From Candidatus Dojkabacteria bacterium (lineage in GTDB: Bacteria > Patescibacteriota > Dojkabacteria > SC72 > JAFGCJ01), in NCBI GenBank assembly GCA_028696915.1, contig JAQVGB010000006.1, positions 1 through 25,398 of the forward strand: DNA of 25,398 nucleotides, read 5' to 3'. Shown here piece after piece: positions 8,485 through 15,281 of the stretch. The position numbers were made by a program, and so were the translations under genes. The first letter of the stretch is position 1. Every line of letters begins with the position of its first letter. The notes under the pieces are model-generated. The model was not told where the DNA came from. It did no database searches and saw only the letters and a list, made by a program, of their open reading frames with translations.

Positions 8485-8490
8485 TACAAT
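8485..8490 (+). promoter_or_regulatory. -10 box TACAAT of the acd-kor operon
   Basis: TACAAT lies 7 nt before the ATG at 8498. No convincing -35 is present at the usual distance. If it is used, transcription would start at or one base before the start codon, giving a leaderless mRNA. It sits in the 179-bp divergent spacer (8319-8497) between the glycan operon and the metabolic operon, in which I see no other feature except the candidate GATAAT for the minus-strand gene. Confidence 0.45.
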
Positions 8491-8497
8491 AGGGATC

Positions 8498-10639
8498 ATG
8501 CCGACAACTGCCCCGACCCTCACATCGCACCCTGCTCTGACAACGGATATCCATCCCGGCCTCCTCGCACCGTCATCTGTTGCCGTGATCGGTGCTTCCG
8601 AAGATCCGAACAAAATCGGTTCCCAAGTCCTTCGTAATATTATCAATGCCGGATACGGCGGCGCAGTGTATCCCATCAATCCGCACGCACGCCAGATCCA
8701 AGGACTTCCCGTTTTCAAGCGCGTGTCAGACATTCCCGGACAGGTCGATCACGCCGTGTTTGCGATCCCAGCAATTGCCATACCCGATGTGCTCACCGAA
8801 TGTGCACATAAAGACATTCATGGCGCAACCATTATCTCCGCGGGTTTCCGTGAAAGCGGAGCCGATGGTAAAGGGCTCGAGGAGCGGATAATCTCGATCG
8901 CCGACGAACACGACATCCATATCATCGGACCGAATTGCCTGGGATTTATCAATACCAACGTCAACCTCAACGCGACATTTTCCGCCGCACACGCCAAAAA
9001 GGGGAATATTGTCTTATTCTCTCAGTCCGGTGCGTTCGGCACCGCGATCCTCGACTGGGCAGACCAGGTTAATCTGGGCTTTCGATACTTTGTTTCCATC
9101 GGCAATAAAGCCGTGCTCGACGAAACTGACTTTCTTGCAATGTGGTTGGAAGAATTCGAAAACAATAATGAAAACATCATATTTGCCGGCTATGTGGAGG
9201 ATATCCGCAGGGGACGGCTTTTCATGAAGTATGCGTCCCTGCTTTCAAAGAAACATCCCGTCGTGATTCTCAAGCCCGGTAAACAAGAAAAAGCCCAGAT
9301 GGCAATTTCGTCTCATACCGGATCAATCGCAACCGATGACGCCATCGTCGAGACCGCCCTCGCTCAATCCGGCTGTATCCGGGTCGATGGTATTCAGAAA
9401 CTGTTCGATTGTATACAAGTCCTTTCCCGCCAGTCCATTCCATCCGGTAACAAGACCGTCATAATCACAAACGCCGGAGGACCGGGGGTTGTGGCAACCG
9501 ATCTGGTCAGCGAAAGTTCACTTGAGCTTGCTGAGCTGTCCGAAACGACACGGTACACATTGAGCAATAAACTTCCACCTGCCGCCTCCGTCCGAAACCC
9601 GATCGATATCATGGGAGATGCAAAGGCAGACCGCTATGAGATTGCTCTCGAGGCCGCTCTCTGTGACGAGAACGTTGATAGTGCGATCGTCCTGCTCACC
9701 CCACAGGCGGTGACTGAAGTCGAGAAAACAGCGGCTATTATTACCGAAAAGTATCACAAGTACCCCTTCAAGCCGGTCGTCGCAAGCTTCATCGGAGGAA
9801 AGACCACAGAGAAAGGTATTGCAATTCTCAATCAGTACCAGATGCCAATCTACACCTATCCCCGTCAGGCTATATCGTCCCTTTCTGCGGCATACTGGTA
9901 CCGTGCGTCCCTTGACCACCCACCATTCGACCCCGGCCCGGTCACCATACCCAACAGCAAACCGACAGAAGAACACCGGAAAAATATCGTCGGAGCAGAG
10001 GCTGAAGCGTTTCTATCATTGGCTGGATTTCACCTTCCCCGCTGTCGGTATGTGAAGCCGGACGAGCAAGTCACTGACGATGATATCTCATATGTACAGT
10101 TCCCAATGGCGATCAAGCTCATTTCAAAAAACCTCCTGCACAAAACCGAGCTTTCTGCTGTCAAACTTGGCATCACAAGTAAAGACGAGCTTGTATCGGC
10201 AGTTTCAACACTGACAGCCATATGGGAAGAACAGCATCCCGGTTCGCTCGATTACTGTATCCAACTCCAACAGTTTATCCCGGATGGAGAGCATGTCATA
10301 CTCGGCGCAGAGAACGATCCGAGCTTCGGTCCTGTCGTCCTGTTTGGGTCAGGCGGCATCTACACCGAACTCTACAACGACAGTGCACAATGCATCGCTC
10401 CATTCGATATCGAGCAGGCTCACGAAATGATAAAAAGAACAAAAACCCATGCCATACTCGACGGGTACCGTGGACAGCCGCAGCGGGACATCCCGTCGGT
10501 CGCCGATGCGCTGGTCAAGATCTCGTCGTTCATGCTCGATCACCCTGAAATCATTGAATTTGACATCAATCCGTTCATTGTCTTAAATAAGGGCGAAGGC
10601 GGATTAGCGGCGGACATCAAGATAATCACGAGGGATTGA
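8498..10639 (+). CDS. ADP-forming acyl-CoA synthetase, fused alpha-beta (acetyl-CoA synthetase type)
   Basis: This 713-aa enzyme would catalyse acyl-CoA + ADP + Pi = acid + CoA + ATP, a direct ATP-making step known from archaea and some bacteria and protists. Residues 20-150 are a CoA-binding Rossmann domain (SVAVIGASEDPNKIGSQV, HIIGPNCLGF). Residues 150-470 are succinyl-CoA-ligase-like and contain the phosphorylated-His loop SSHTGSIA (His273) and NAGGPGVV. Residues 490-713 are an ATP-grasp domain with KLISKNLLHKTELSAVKLGI (His548), FGSGGIYTELYND and EFDINPF. Both alpha and beta halves are therefore present and the key histidines are intact. The frame is open back to 8378, but the domain begins just after ATG 8498. 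The stop is 1 bp before korA, so the two are co-transcribed. Acyl specificity (acetyl, succinyl, branched or aryl) is not readable. Confidence 0.92.
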   Translation: MPTTAPTLTSHPALTTDIHPGLLAPSSVAVIGASEDPNKIGSQVLRNIINAGYGGAVYPINPHARQIQGLPVFKRVSDIPGQVDHAVFAIPAIAIPDVLTECAHKDIHGATIISAGFRESGADGKGLEERIISIADEHDIHIIGPNCLGFINTNVNLNATFSAAHAKKGNIVLFSQSGAFGTAILDWADQVNLGFRYFVSIGNKAVLDETDFLAMWLEEFENNNENIIFAGYVEDIRRGRLFMKYASLLSKKHPVVILKPGKQEKAQMAISSHTGSIATDDAIVETALAQSGCIRVDGIQKLFDCIQVLSRQSIPSGNKTVIITNAGGPGVVATDLVSESSLELAELSETTRYTLSNKLPPAASVRNPIDIMGDAKADRYEIALEAALCDENVDSAIVLLTPQAVTEVEKTAAIITEKYHKYPFKPVVASFIGGKTTEKGIAILNQYQMPIYTYPRQAISSLSAAYWYRASLDHPPFDPGPVTIPNSKPTEEHRKNIVGAEAEAFLSLAGFHLPRCRYVKPDEQVTDDDISYVQFPMAIKLISKNLLHKTELSAVKLGITSKDELVSAVSTLTAIWEEQHPGSLDYCIQLQQFIPDGEHVILGAENDPSFGPVVLFGSGGIYTELYNDSAQCIAPFDIEQAHEMIKRTKTHAILDGYRGQPQRDIPSVADALVKISSFMLDHPEIIEFDINPFIVLNKGEGGLAADIKIITRD

Positions 10640-10640
10640 A

Positions 10641-11768
10641 ATGCCGAGAGCGAAACGGAGAGAGACAAAAGAGTTCATGCAGGGAAACGCGGTTATTGCA
10701 CACGCCGCTCGCGCCGCAGGAGCGACAAGCTTTTACGGCTACCCCATCACCCCATCGACGGAAGTTTTCGAAACATGGGTCCAGTTGTGCGGAAATCCCC
10801 ATAAACCTGCACTCAGCCCGGTCACCAAAGAGCGGCTGTCCTACCTCCAGTGTGAGGACGAAATGGCATCGGGCTTTGCATTAATCGGAGCCTGTCTTGC
10901 CGGAAAGAAAGCCTTTACCGCAACCGCCGGCCCGGGAAACATTCTCATGCAGGACGCATTTTCCGCCGCGGAAGCACTCAGGATCCCGACGGTTGCCGTT
11001 ATCATGCAGAGGGGCGGACTTTCCACATCGACCGTTATCTATTCACAGGAAGAAGTGACCCTCACGTGTTTCGGTGGCAACGGCGAGGGATTCAGGGTTG
11101 TCTACTCGCCGTCCAGCTTGCAGGACCTGTATACCTACACACTAAAGTCTTTCAATACCGCCTGGAAATACCGCTACCCGACGTTCCTTCTGGGAGACGG
11201 ATACCTCGGGAAGATGTCGGGAGAAGTGACACGATACCCCATGCTCAAGCGGGAATATGTCACCCCGGAGCCTATTTTGCTCGGACCGGCGCGGCAGAAG
11301 AGCCTTTCAACAAACCTTCGGAACTGCTACGACCAGGAAGAAGAGATCAATTCAATTATCGAGCAGTATCGGAGTGACTACGCCCGTGACTCGAAGGCAA
11401 TCGCAGAAAGCGAATCATACCGGACACGCGATGCACACACGATACTTATCGCTCACGGCATAGTCGCCTCCGCGGCGAAAGTCGCAGTCGACATGCTCCG
11501 CTCGACATCAGCACGGGTCGGCTTGTGGCGGCCGATCACCCTGCGGCCACTTGATGTTCCATCGCTTGTTTCAGCTGTTGGCAATGCCCGGCGGATCATA
11601 TATATAGAATCTGCGCTCGGACAAATGTCGAGGCTCATCAATGACGCACTGATTGCATATTCGGAAACAGGGAAGTCATTTGACCTTCCCGCGGTCCGTT
11701 CACTCTACGCTCCCGCGCTCGGCATTACGCCGACCGAAATTGTTGAACAGGTACTTAAGAAATCATGA
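10641..11768 (+). CDS. 2-oxoacid:ferredoxin oxidoreductase, alpha subunit (KorA/VorB type)
   Basis: This 375-aa subunit carries domains I and II of the oxidoreductase that decarboxylates a 2-oxoacid to acyl-CoA with reduction of ferredoxin. QGNAVIAHAARAAGA and GYPITPSTE (residues 33-41) form the conserved N-terminal pyrimidine-binding start. CEDEMASGFALIGACLAGKK and TATAGPGNILMQDA follow, then IMQRGGLSTST. The C-terminal domain II is DAHTILIAHGIVASAAKVAV...GLWRPITLRP. The subunit is separate from gamma, as in the Kor/Vor group, and contains no ferredoxin domain. The usual Kor segment after RGGPSTG (ending near QGD) is replaced by STVIYSQEEV, so the substrate is uncertain. GAGG-like bases (GAGGG) sit about 9 nt before the ATG. 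Confidence 0.88.
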   Translation: MPRAKRRETKEFMQGNAVIAHAARAAGATSFYGYPITPSTEVFETWVQLCGNPHKPALSPVTKERLSYLQCEDEMASGFALIGACLAGKKAFTATAGPGNILMQDAFSAAEALRIPTVAVIMQRGGLSTSTVIYSQEEVTLTCFGGNGEGFRVVYSPSSLQDLYTYTLKSFNTAWKYRYPTFLLGDGYLGKMSGEVTRYPMLKREYVTPEPILLGPARQKSLSTNLRNCYDQEEEINSIIEQYRSDYARDSKAIAESESYRTRDAHTILIAHGIVASAAKVAVDMLRSTSARVGLWRPITLRPLDVPSLVSAVGNARRIIYIESALGQMSRLINDALIAYSETGKSFDLPAVRSLYAPALGITPTEIVEQVLKKS

Positions 11769-12565
11769 AAACATCAAACAAGCAACAGAGAAATAGAAAA
11801 GAAACAGCCCCACGAACTGCATCACTACCGGTCCCATCATTCCCTCGTTGTTATAAAGAATCCAGTAAACCTCACAAATTCTGCCCGGGATGCGGCCATC
11901 CGATTACACTTCATGAAATTGGCATGGTCGTCGACGAGCTCGGCATCCAAAACAAGACCGCCTTCCTCATCGACATCGGATGCTCACTGCTCGCATGGGA
12001 TTTCTTCGACATTGACACAACTCAAACGCATCACGGCCGCACCGTCCCCACCGCCGTCGGGTTCAAGCGGGCAATGCCGGATGCAACCGTGATCGCCTAT
12101 CTCGGTGATGGCGGTGGATACGCGATCGGAACTCAGCATCTGGTACACGCCACACTGAGGAACGATCCGATAACCGTTATTATCATTAATAATCTCACCT
12201 ACGCGATGACCGGCGGACAGATGGCGCCGACGACGATCGAAAAACAGCCCCCCACGACGACGGCACCATTTGACCGCACCCCTGACGTTTTCGGCACAAA
12301 CCTCAAGGGTCCGGAGCTTGTCCTCCACCTTGCCATGCCGGGAGCTTTTGTCGCGAGAACCGCGGTCGACAATCCCCTGCATGTCCGAATGACGATAAAA
12401 GAAGCCCTGCTCCACCAGCAGAAAAACAAAGCGTTCAGTTTCGTCGAAGTACTTTCCTTCTGTCCAACCAACTGGAAAACGAACGCACAGGAAACGTTCG
12501 CCTGGATGGGGGCGTTCAAGGAAACCTATCCTTTGTTCAAAACAATCACCGGGACCAATTCATGA
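11765..12565 (+). CDS. 2-oxoacid:ferredoxin oxidoreductase, beta subunit (KorB/VorA type)
   Basis: This 266-aa subunit binds thiamine diphosphate. The TPP motif is GDGGGYAIGTQH (from residue 114) through IINN (142-143), and HHGRTVPTAVGFKRAMP matches the conserved HGR..A.G.K stretch. Cysteines in KFCPGCGHP (Cys40, Cys43), IGCS (Cys73) and LSFCPTNW (Cys233) are spaced like the proximal [4Fe-4S] ligands of this family. The first 30 residues are a basic, poorly conserved extension. The ATG overlaps the korA stop (ATGA at 11765-11768), which implies translational coupling. It would form the catalytic core with alpha. Confidence 0.9.
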   Translation: MKTSNKQQRNRKETAPRTASLPVPSFPRCYKESSKPHKFCPGCGHPITLHEIGMVVDELGIQNKTAFLIDIGCSLLAWDFFDIDTTQTHHGRTVPTAVGFKRAMPDATVIAYLGDGGGYAIGTQHLVHATLRNDPITVIIINNLTYAMTGGQMAPTTIEKQPPTTTAPFDRTPDVFGTNLKGPELVLHLAMPGAFVARTAVDNPLHVRMTIKEALLHQQKNKAFSFVEVLSFCPTNWKTNAQETFAWMGAFKETYPLFKTITGTNS

Positions 12566-13152
12566 ACAAACAGCCGTCGAACACAGATATATCGCTCAAG
12601 ATCGTCCTCGTGGGAGAGGGAGGTCAGGGAATCCAGACCATCGCGAAGATCCTGACCCGCGCCGCGTTTCAAAAACGCTACCATGTCAGCTATCTGCCGA
12701 ATTTCGGGACAGAACAGAGGGGCGGACTATCGCTCGCATTCGTCCAGCTTTCCCGTAGCCCCATCATTTCGCCAAAATTCAAGACCGCCGACATCTGCCT
12801 GATCGTCAGCAACCGCGACACCGGCAGGTCACGCCGATATATCGGACCGATGACCCACGTTGTCTACGACAGCGGAATCGTTGAGGAACGTGGCATCCGT
12901 GCATTTCGGACAGTTACGTCCAATGTAGTACCAATCAACGCTTTTAATACGACCAGCACTCAGCTTTCCGAACGGTCGTTCAATATCGCACTCCTCGGCA
13001 TGCTGACCGGACTTATCGATGTCGAACTCCAGACGGACATCATCCGCCTCATGGACGAAAAATTCGCAAAATACTACCTGAAAGATACCGGTCTCAAGAG
13101 TTTAAACCACAAAGCATTCGATCTCGGACTAACATTAACCAAGCACGCTTGA
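12562..13152 (+). CDS. 2-oxoacid:ferredoxin oxidoreductase, gamma subunit (KorC type)
   Basis: This 196-aa subunit corresponds to the CoA-binding gamma domain. Hallmarks are VLVGEGGQGIQTIAKILTRAAF (GEGGQGIQ at 18-25), LPNFGTEQRGGLSLAFVQLS, and SPIISPKFKTADICLIVS. The length fits the free-standing gamma subunit of four-subunit enzymes. Its ATG overlaps the beta stop (ATGA at 12562-12565), and its own stop overlaps the start of the delta/ferredoxin gene. Confidence 0.9.
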   Translation: MNKQPSNTDISLKIVLVGEGGQGIQTIAKILTRAAFQKRYHVSYLPNFGTEQRGGLSLAFVQLSRSPIISPKFKTADICLIVSNRDTGRSRRYIGPMTHVVYDSGIVEERGIRAFRTVTSNVVPINAFNTTSTQLSERSFNIALLGMLTGLIDVELQTDIIRLMDEKFAKYYLKDTGLKSLNHKAFDLGLTLTKHA

Positions 13153-13406
13153 TAAAAGAATTCAAACCTGTCATAACCGAAAACGACAACGTCCGCCATA
13201 TCGTATTTGCAAAGCTTTGCAAGGGATGCCGGCTCTGCCAGCAGGTCTGCCCTCAAAAATGCCTCAAGCTCGACGAGACAAACCGTGGTGTCTACAACAA
13301 CCAAATTGTGAAATGCGACGTTGAAACGTGTATCGCGTGCGGACTCTGCGAGCAGATCTGCCCTGACCGGGCGATCAAAGTGGAAAAAAAGGAGAAGAAA
13401 TCCTGA
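13149..13406 (+). CDS. 2[4Fe-4S] ferredoxin subunit (delta) of the 2-oxoacid oxidoreductase
   Basis: This 85-aa protein has two classic cluster motifs, CKGCRLCQQVCP (Cys24, 27, 30, 34) and CIACGLCEQICP (Cys61, 64, 67, 71), with a lysine-rich C-terminus. It would relay electrons from the oxidoreductase to a soluble ferredoxin or other acceptor. The start is TTG, overlapping the TGA of the gamma gene (TTGA at 13149-13152). No in-frame ATG precedes the first cluster, so the unusual start is well supported. Two extra cysteines (Cys38, Cys56) lie between the motifs. It is the last gene of the operon and is followed by a terminator. Confidence 0.9.
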   Translation: MIKEFKPVITENDNVRHIVFAKLCKGCRLCQQVCPQKCLKLDETNRGVYNNQIVKCDVETCIACGLCEQICPDRAIKVEKKEKKS

Positions 13407-13461
13407 CGTTTTCATTGAGACCAATTTCCAGCCGCTTCAAAACAGGACAAATCTAGACATA

Positions 13462-13489
13462 AAAAGACGCCTCTTTCGAGGCACCTTTT
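13462..13489. terminator. hairpin terminator after the acd-kor operon, probably bidirectional
   Basis: GCCTC (13469-13473) and GAGGC (13478-13482) form a stem around TTTC. After a 2x2 internal mismatch the stem extends with AAAAG pairing with CTTTT. The A-run on one side and T-run on the other allow termination from either strand. It lies 55 bp after the ferredoxin stop and also just beyond the tiny minus-strand frame at 13516-13557. Confidence 0.6.
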
Positions 13490-13515
13490 CATTCATAGAC
13501 AGACCATGTACAACC

Positions 13516-13557
13516 TTACCGTTTCTTCTTCACGACCTTTTTCTTTGCCGGCTTCAC
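13516..13557 (-). CDS. possible tiny lysine-rich peptide or gene remnant
   Basis: On the minus strand GTG at 13557 opens a 13-residue frame, VKPAKKKVVKKKR, ending in TAA. The composition resembles the tails of lysine-rich nucleoid or ribosome-associated proteins. Just upstream, ATG 13574 starts MAIDVT and stops in the overlapping frame; a -1 slip at the junction would join the two into 19 residues. A terminator follows in the right direction. It may be a real micro-protein, a decayed tail, or chance. Confidence 0.2.
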   Translation of the reverse strand: MKPAKKKVVKKKR

Positions 13558-13606
13558 GTGACGTCAATGGCCATTTTTTCGCTTTGCTACAACACACGTT
13601 ACTATC

Positions 13607-13615
13607 TGCTACAAT
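13607..13615 (+). promoter_or_regulatory. extended -10 promoter of the geranylgeranyl-reductase-like gene
   Basis: TGCTACAAT is a TGn-extended -10 box ending 9 nt before ATG 13625. The expected start, about 7 nt after the hexamer, leaves a leader of roughly 2-3 nt. A partial copy, TTGCTACAAC, lies 22 bp upstream (from 13584). The spacer has no Shine-Dalgarno sequence. Confidence 0.5.
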
Positions 13616-13624
13616 ACATCGGAC

Positions 13625-14659
13625 ATGAGCCGCCGCACAAGCACACAAGAACGGTACAACGTCATTGTCGTCGGGGCGGGGTTTGCCGGACAATCGTGTG
13701 TCCGAACCCTTGCCAACAGTGACACGTCAGTACTACTCATCGAGCAATCAGCAAACTTTCACCGCAAAGTATGCGCCGAAGGCATGACGCGGCAGGATTG
13801 CTCATTCATTTCCGACCGGTTCATGACAACCCCATTTAAACCCGTCACAATCCACCATAATTCTCACACGGCAATTATTGGGAAAACCCACGGTGCCATA
13901 GCGACATTTGACAGAAGCGGCTTTCTTCGACAGGGCATGGAGGAAATCAGGAAATTAAAAAACGTTGACGTTATGGTCGGAGCCTGTGTTTCGGACATCA
14001 TCGACCGTTCGACGCTTCGACTGTCCGACGGCCGGACCATTTCGTTCGATTACCTCGTCGGCGCTGACGGCGCACGGTCGGTCGTTCGTCAATTTCTCGA
14101 CCTTCCAGTTAAGAATACTGCCGTGGCAGTCCAGTATACCTGTCCAGTCACCCATCCTGACTTCGAGTTACACCTCCGCGATGATTTCGAGAGCTACTTC
14201 TGGATTTTCCCGCATAGGTCCTATACAAAAATTGGATGTGGCGCAGAAATCTCCGTCCGATCGCCTCAACAGGCCAGACGGGACCTCGACAACTTCATGA
14301 AAATGCATAACTTCCCGATTGAGACATCCACGCTTGAAGCCGCCACATTGACCTTCGACTACCGCGGATATGCCTTTGGAAATATCTATCTTGCAGGCGA
14401 CGCCGCAGGGCTGATGTCCGGGTTGACCGGCAAGGGCATCTATGCAGCATGCGTTTCCGGGACCGTTATTGCAAGAAACATCCTCGGAGACAGGTCTCAG
14501 GATCATCTTTTGAGAAAAATCATTTCCAAGAAAAGAATTCTGGACGGACTCTATGGATTTGTGAGGAATAAAGTACTCCGCCGGGCATTCTTCACGCTCG
14601 GAATGCATGTCGTCAGGAACAGGACACTCGCCCGGGCAGTGATGCGCCTGGTCAATTAA
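13625..14659 (+). CDS. geranylgeranyl reductase family FAD-dependent oxidoreductase
   Basis: This 344-aa flavoprotein belongs to the geranylgeranyl-reductase branch of the p-hydroxybenzoate-hydroxylase superfamily, which saturates isoprenoid double bonds. Visible motifs are the dinucleotide fold IVVGAGFAGQS (17-22), the branch-typical KVCAEGM (48-54, with the conserved Cys50), YLVGADGARSVVR (146-155), and the second FAD motif LAGDAAGLMSGLTGKGIYAA (from 257). The C-terminal 70 residues are basic and helical. It has its own promoter after the operon terminator. Archaeal members can take electrons from ferredoxin, so the neighbouring oxidoreductase could supply it; that link is inference. The substrate could be a polyprenol, quinone tail or lipid chain. 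Confidence 0.82.
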   Translation: MSRRTSTQERYNVIVVGAGFAGQSCVRTLANSDTSVLLIEQSANFHRKVCAEGMTRQDCSFISDRFMTTPFKPVTIHHNSHTAIIGKTHGAIATFDRSGFLRQGMEEIRKLKNVDVMVGACVSDIIDRSTLRLSDGRTISFDYLVGADGARSVVRQFLDLPVKNTAVAVQYTCPVTHPDFELHLRDDFESYFWIFPHRSYTKIGCGAEISVRSPQQARRDLDNFMKMHNFPIETSTLEAATLTFDYRGYAFGNIYLAGDAAGLMSGLTGKGIYAACVSGTVIARNILGDRSQDHLLRKIISKKRILDGLYGFVRNKVLRRAFFTLGMHVVRNRTLARAVMRLVN

Positions 14660-14666
14660 TTGACCA
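14649..14666. repeat. 18-bp perfect palindrome over the reductase stop codon
   Basis: TGGTCAATTAATTGACCA is identical to its reverse complement. It contains the TAA stop of the reductase gene (14657-14659). As RNA it can fold with a 7-bp stem and TTAA loop, but no T-run follows on either strand, so it is not a typical terminator. It could be an operator for a dimeric regulator or an mRNA 3'-end structure. Confidence 0.5.
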
Positions 14667-14708
14667 CCGCTGAGTGTAATCTCCATTGTACTATCGACGC
14701 AACAGGTG

Positions 14709-14737
14709 TATCGTTAGATACGATAATGTATTACTAT
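14709..14737 (+). promoter_or_regulatory. inverted repeat and -10 box upstream of the small membrane protein
   Basis: TATCGT-TAGAT-ACGATA (14709-14725) is a 6-bp inverted repeat with a 5-nt spacer. TACTAT at 14732-14737 is a plausible -10 box ending 7 nt before ATG 14745; GATAAT at 14722-14727 is an alternative overlapping the repeat. A repeat placed against the -10 could be an operator. No clear -35 is seen. Confidence 0.35.
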
Positions 14738-14744
14738 TTCTGAA

Positions 14745-15281
14745 ATGGCAGAGAGACAACCAAAGACCGAAGGACCCTCATCCCTGACCGAGTCACGCCT
14801 GAACGAGCGGATTGGCCCCGTTATCATCATACTCATCGGCGTGTTCATCTTCGCTGTTCAGTACTTCAATCTCGGTTCCGTCGGACTATCGGTACCACTC
14901 ATCCTCGGCGTTATCTTCATCGTCTGGGGCTATGCCGCACGTAACTCAGGACTCTTCGTTCCCGGAGGCATCCTTGGCGGTGTCGGACTTGGGCTTTTGA
15001 TGCTGACGATGGAAAATGAACTCGTCTCGGAGCTGTCGAAAGTCGGTCTGTTCTTTCTCAGCATGGGCGTCGGTTGGGCGATCATCCCGATTTTCTCATG
15101 GTCAATTGGACGCCGTGAGCACGTATGGGCGTACATTCCGGCGGGCATACTCGGAGCGATGGGCATTTTGTTCCTGCTTGGGTCAGCGGGACTTGAAGTA
15201 TTGGAATTCATAGGCACCTACTGGCCGCTTGCGCTGGTAGCGGTTGGAGTGTATTTCCTTATCAGACAGCGACGAGCGTGA
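14745..15281 (+). CDS. small multi-pass membrane protein (LiaF-like/DUF5668-like TM region)
   Basis: This 178-aa protein is mostly hydrophobic, with about six short helices separated by Gly-rich turns. Examples are GPVIIILIGVFIFAVQYF, VPLILGVIFIVWGY, GGILGGVGLGLLML, and the C-terminal YWPLALVAVGVYFLIRQRRA. The repeated pattern of a helix ending WP or WG followed by a Gly-rich helix resembles the membrane part of LiaF/DUF5668 envelope-stress proteins. The first 20 residues are polar. There is no catalytic motif and the family call is tentative. Its stop overlaps the GTG of the next gene (GTGA at 15278-15281). Confidence 0.6.
   Translation: MAERQPKTEGPSSLTESRLNERIGPVIIILIGVFIFAVQYFNLGSVGLSVPLILGVIFIVWGYAARNSGLFVPGGILGGVGLGLLMLTMENELVSELSKVGLFFLSMGVGWAIIPIFSWSIGRREHVWAYIPAGILGAMGILFLLGSAGLEVLEFIGTYWPLALVAVGVYFLIRQRRA

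Noticed and set aside
8378..8497. N-terminal extension of the acyl-CoA synthetase to the ATG at 8378
   Set aside because: The 40 added residues match nothing in the family, and the stretch includes the TACAAT box. The CoA-binding domain begins normally after ATG 8498.
9518..9976. 152-codon minus-strand open frame
   Set aside because: It is antisense to the middle of the acyl-CoA synthetase, whose protein motifs on the other strand are unambiguous.
6049..13406. Recoding of TGA as glycine (code 25), known in some CPR lineages
   Set aside because: TGA terminates several genes at the expected family length (for example at 6049, 10637, 11766 and 13150) and sits in tidy start/stop overlaps, so it is a stop here.
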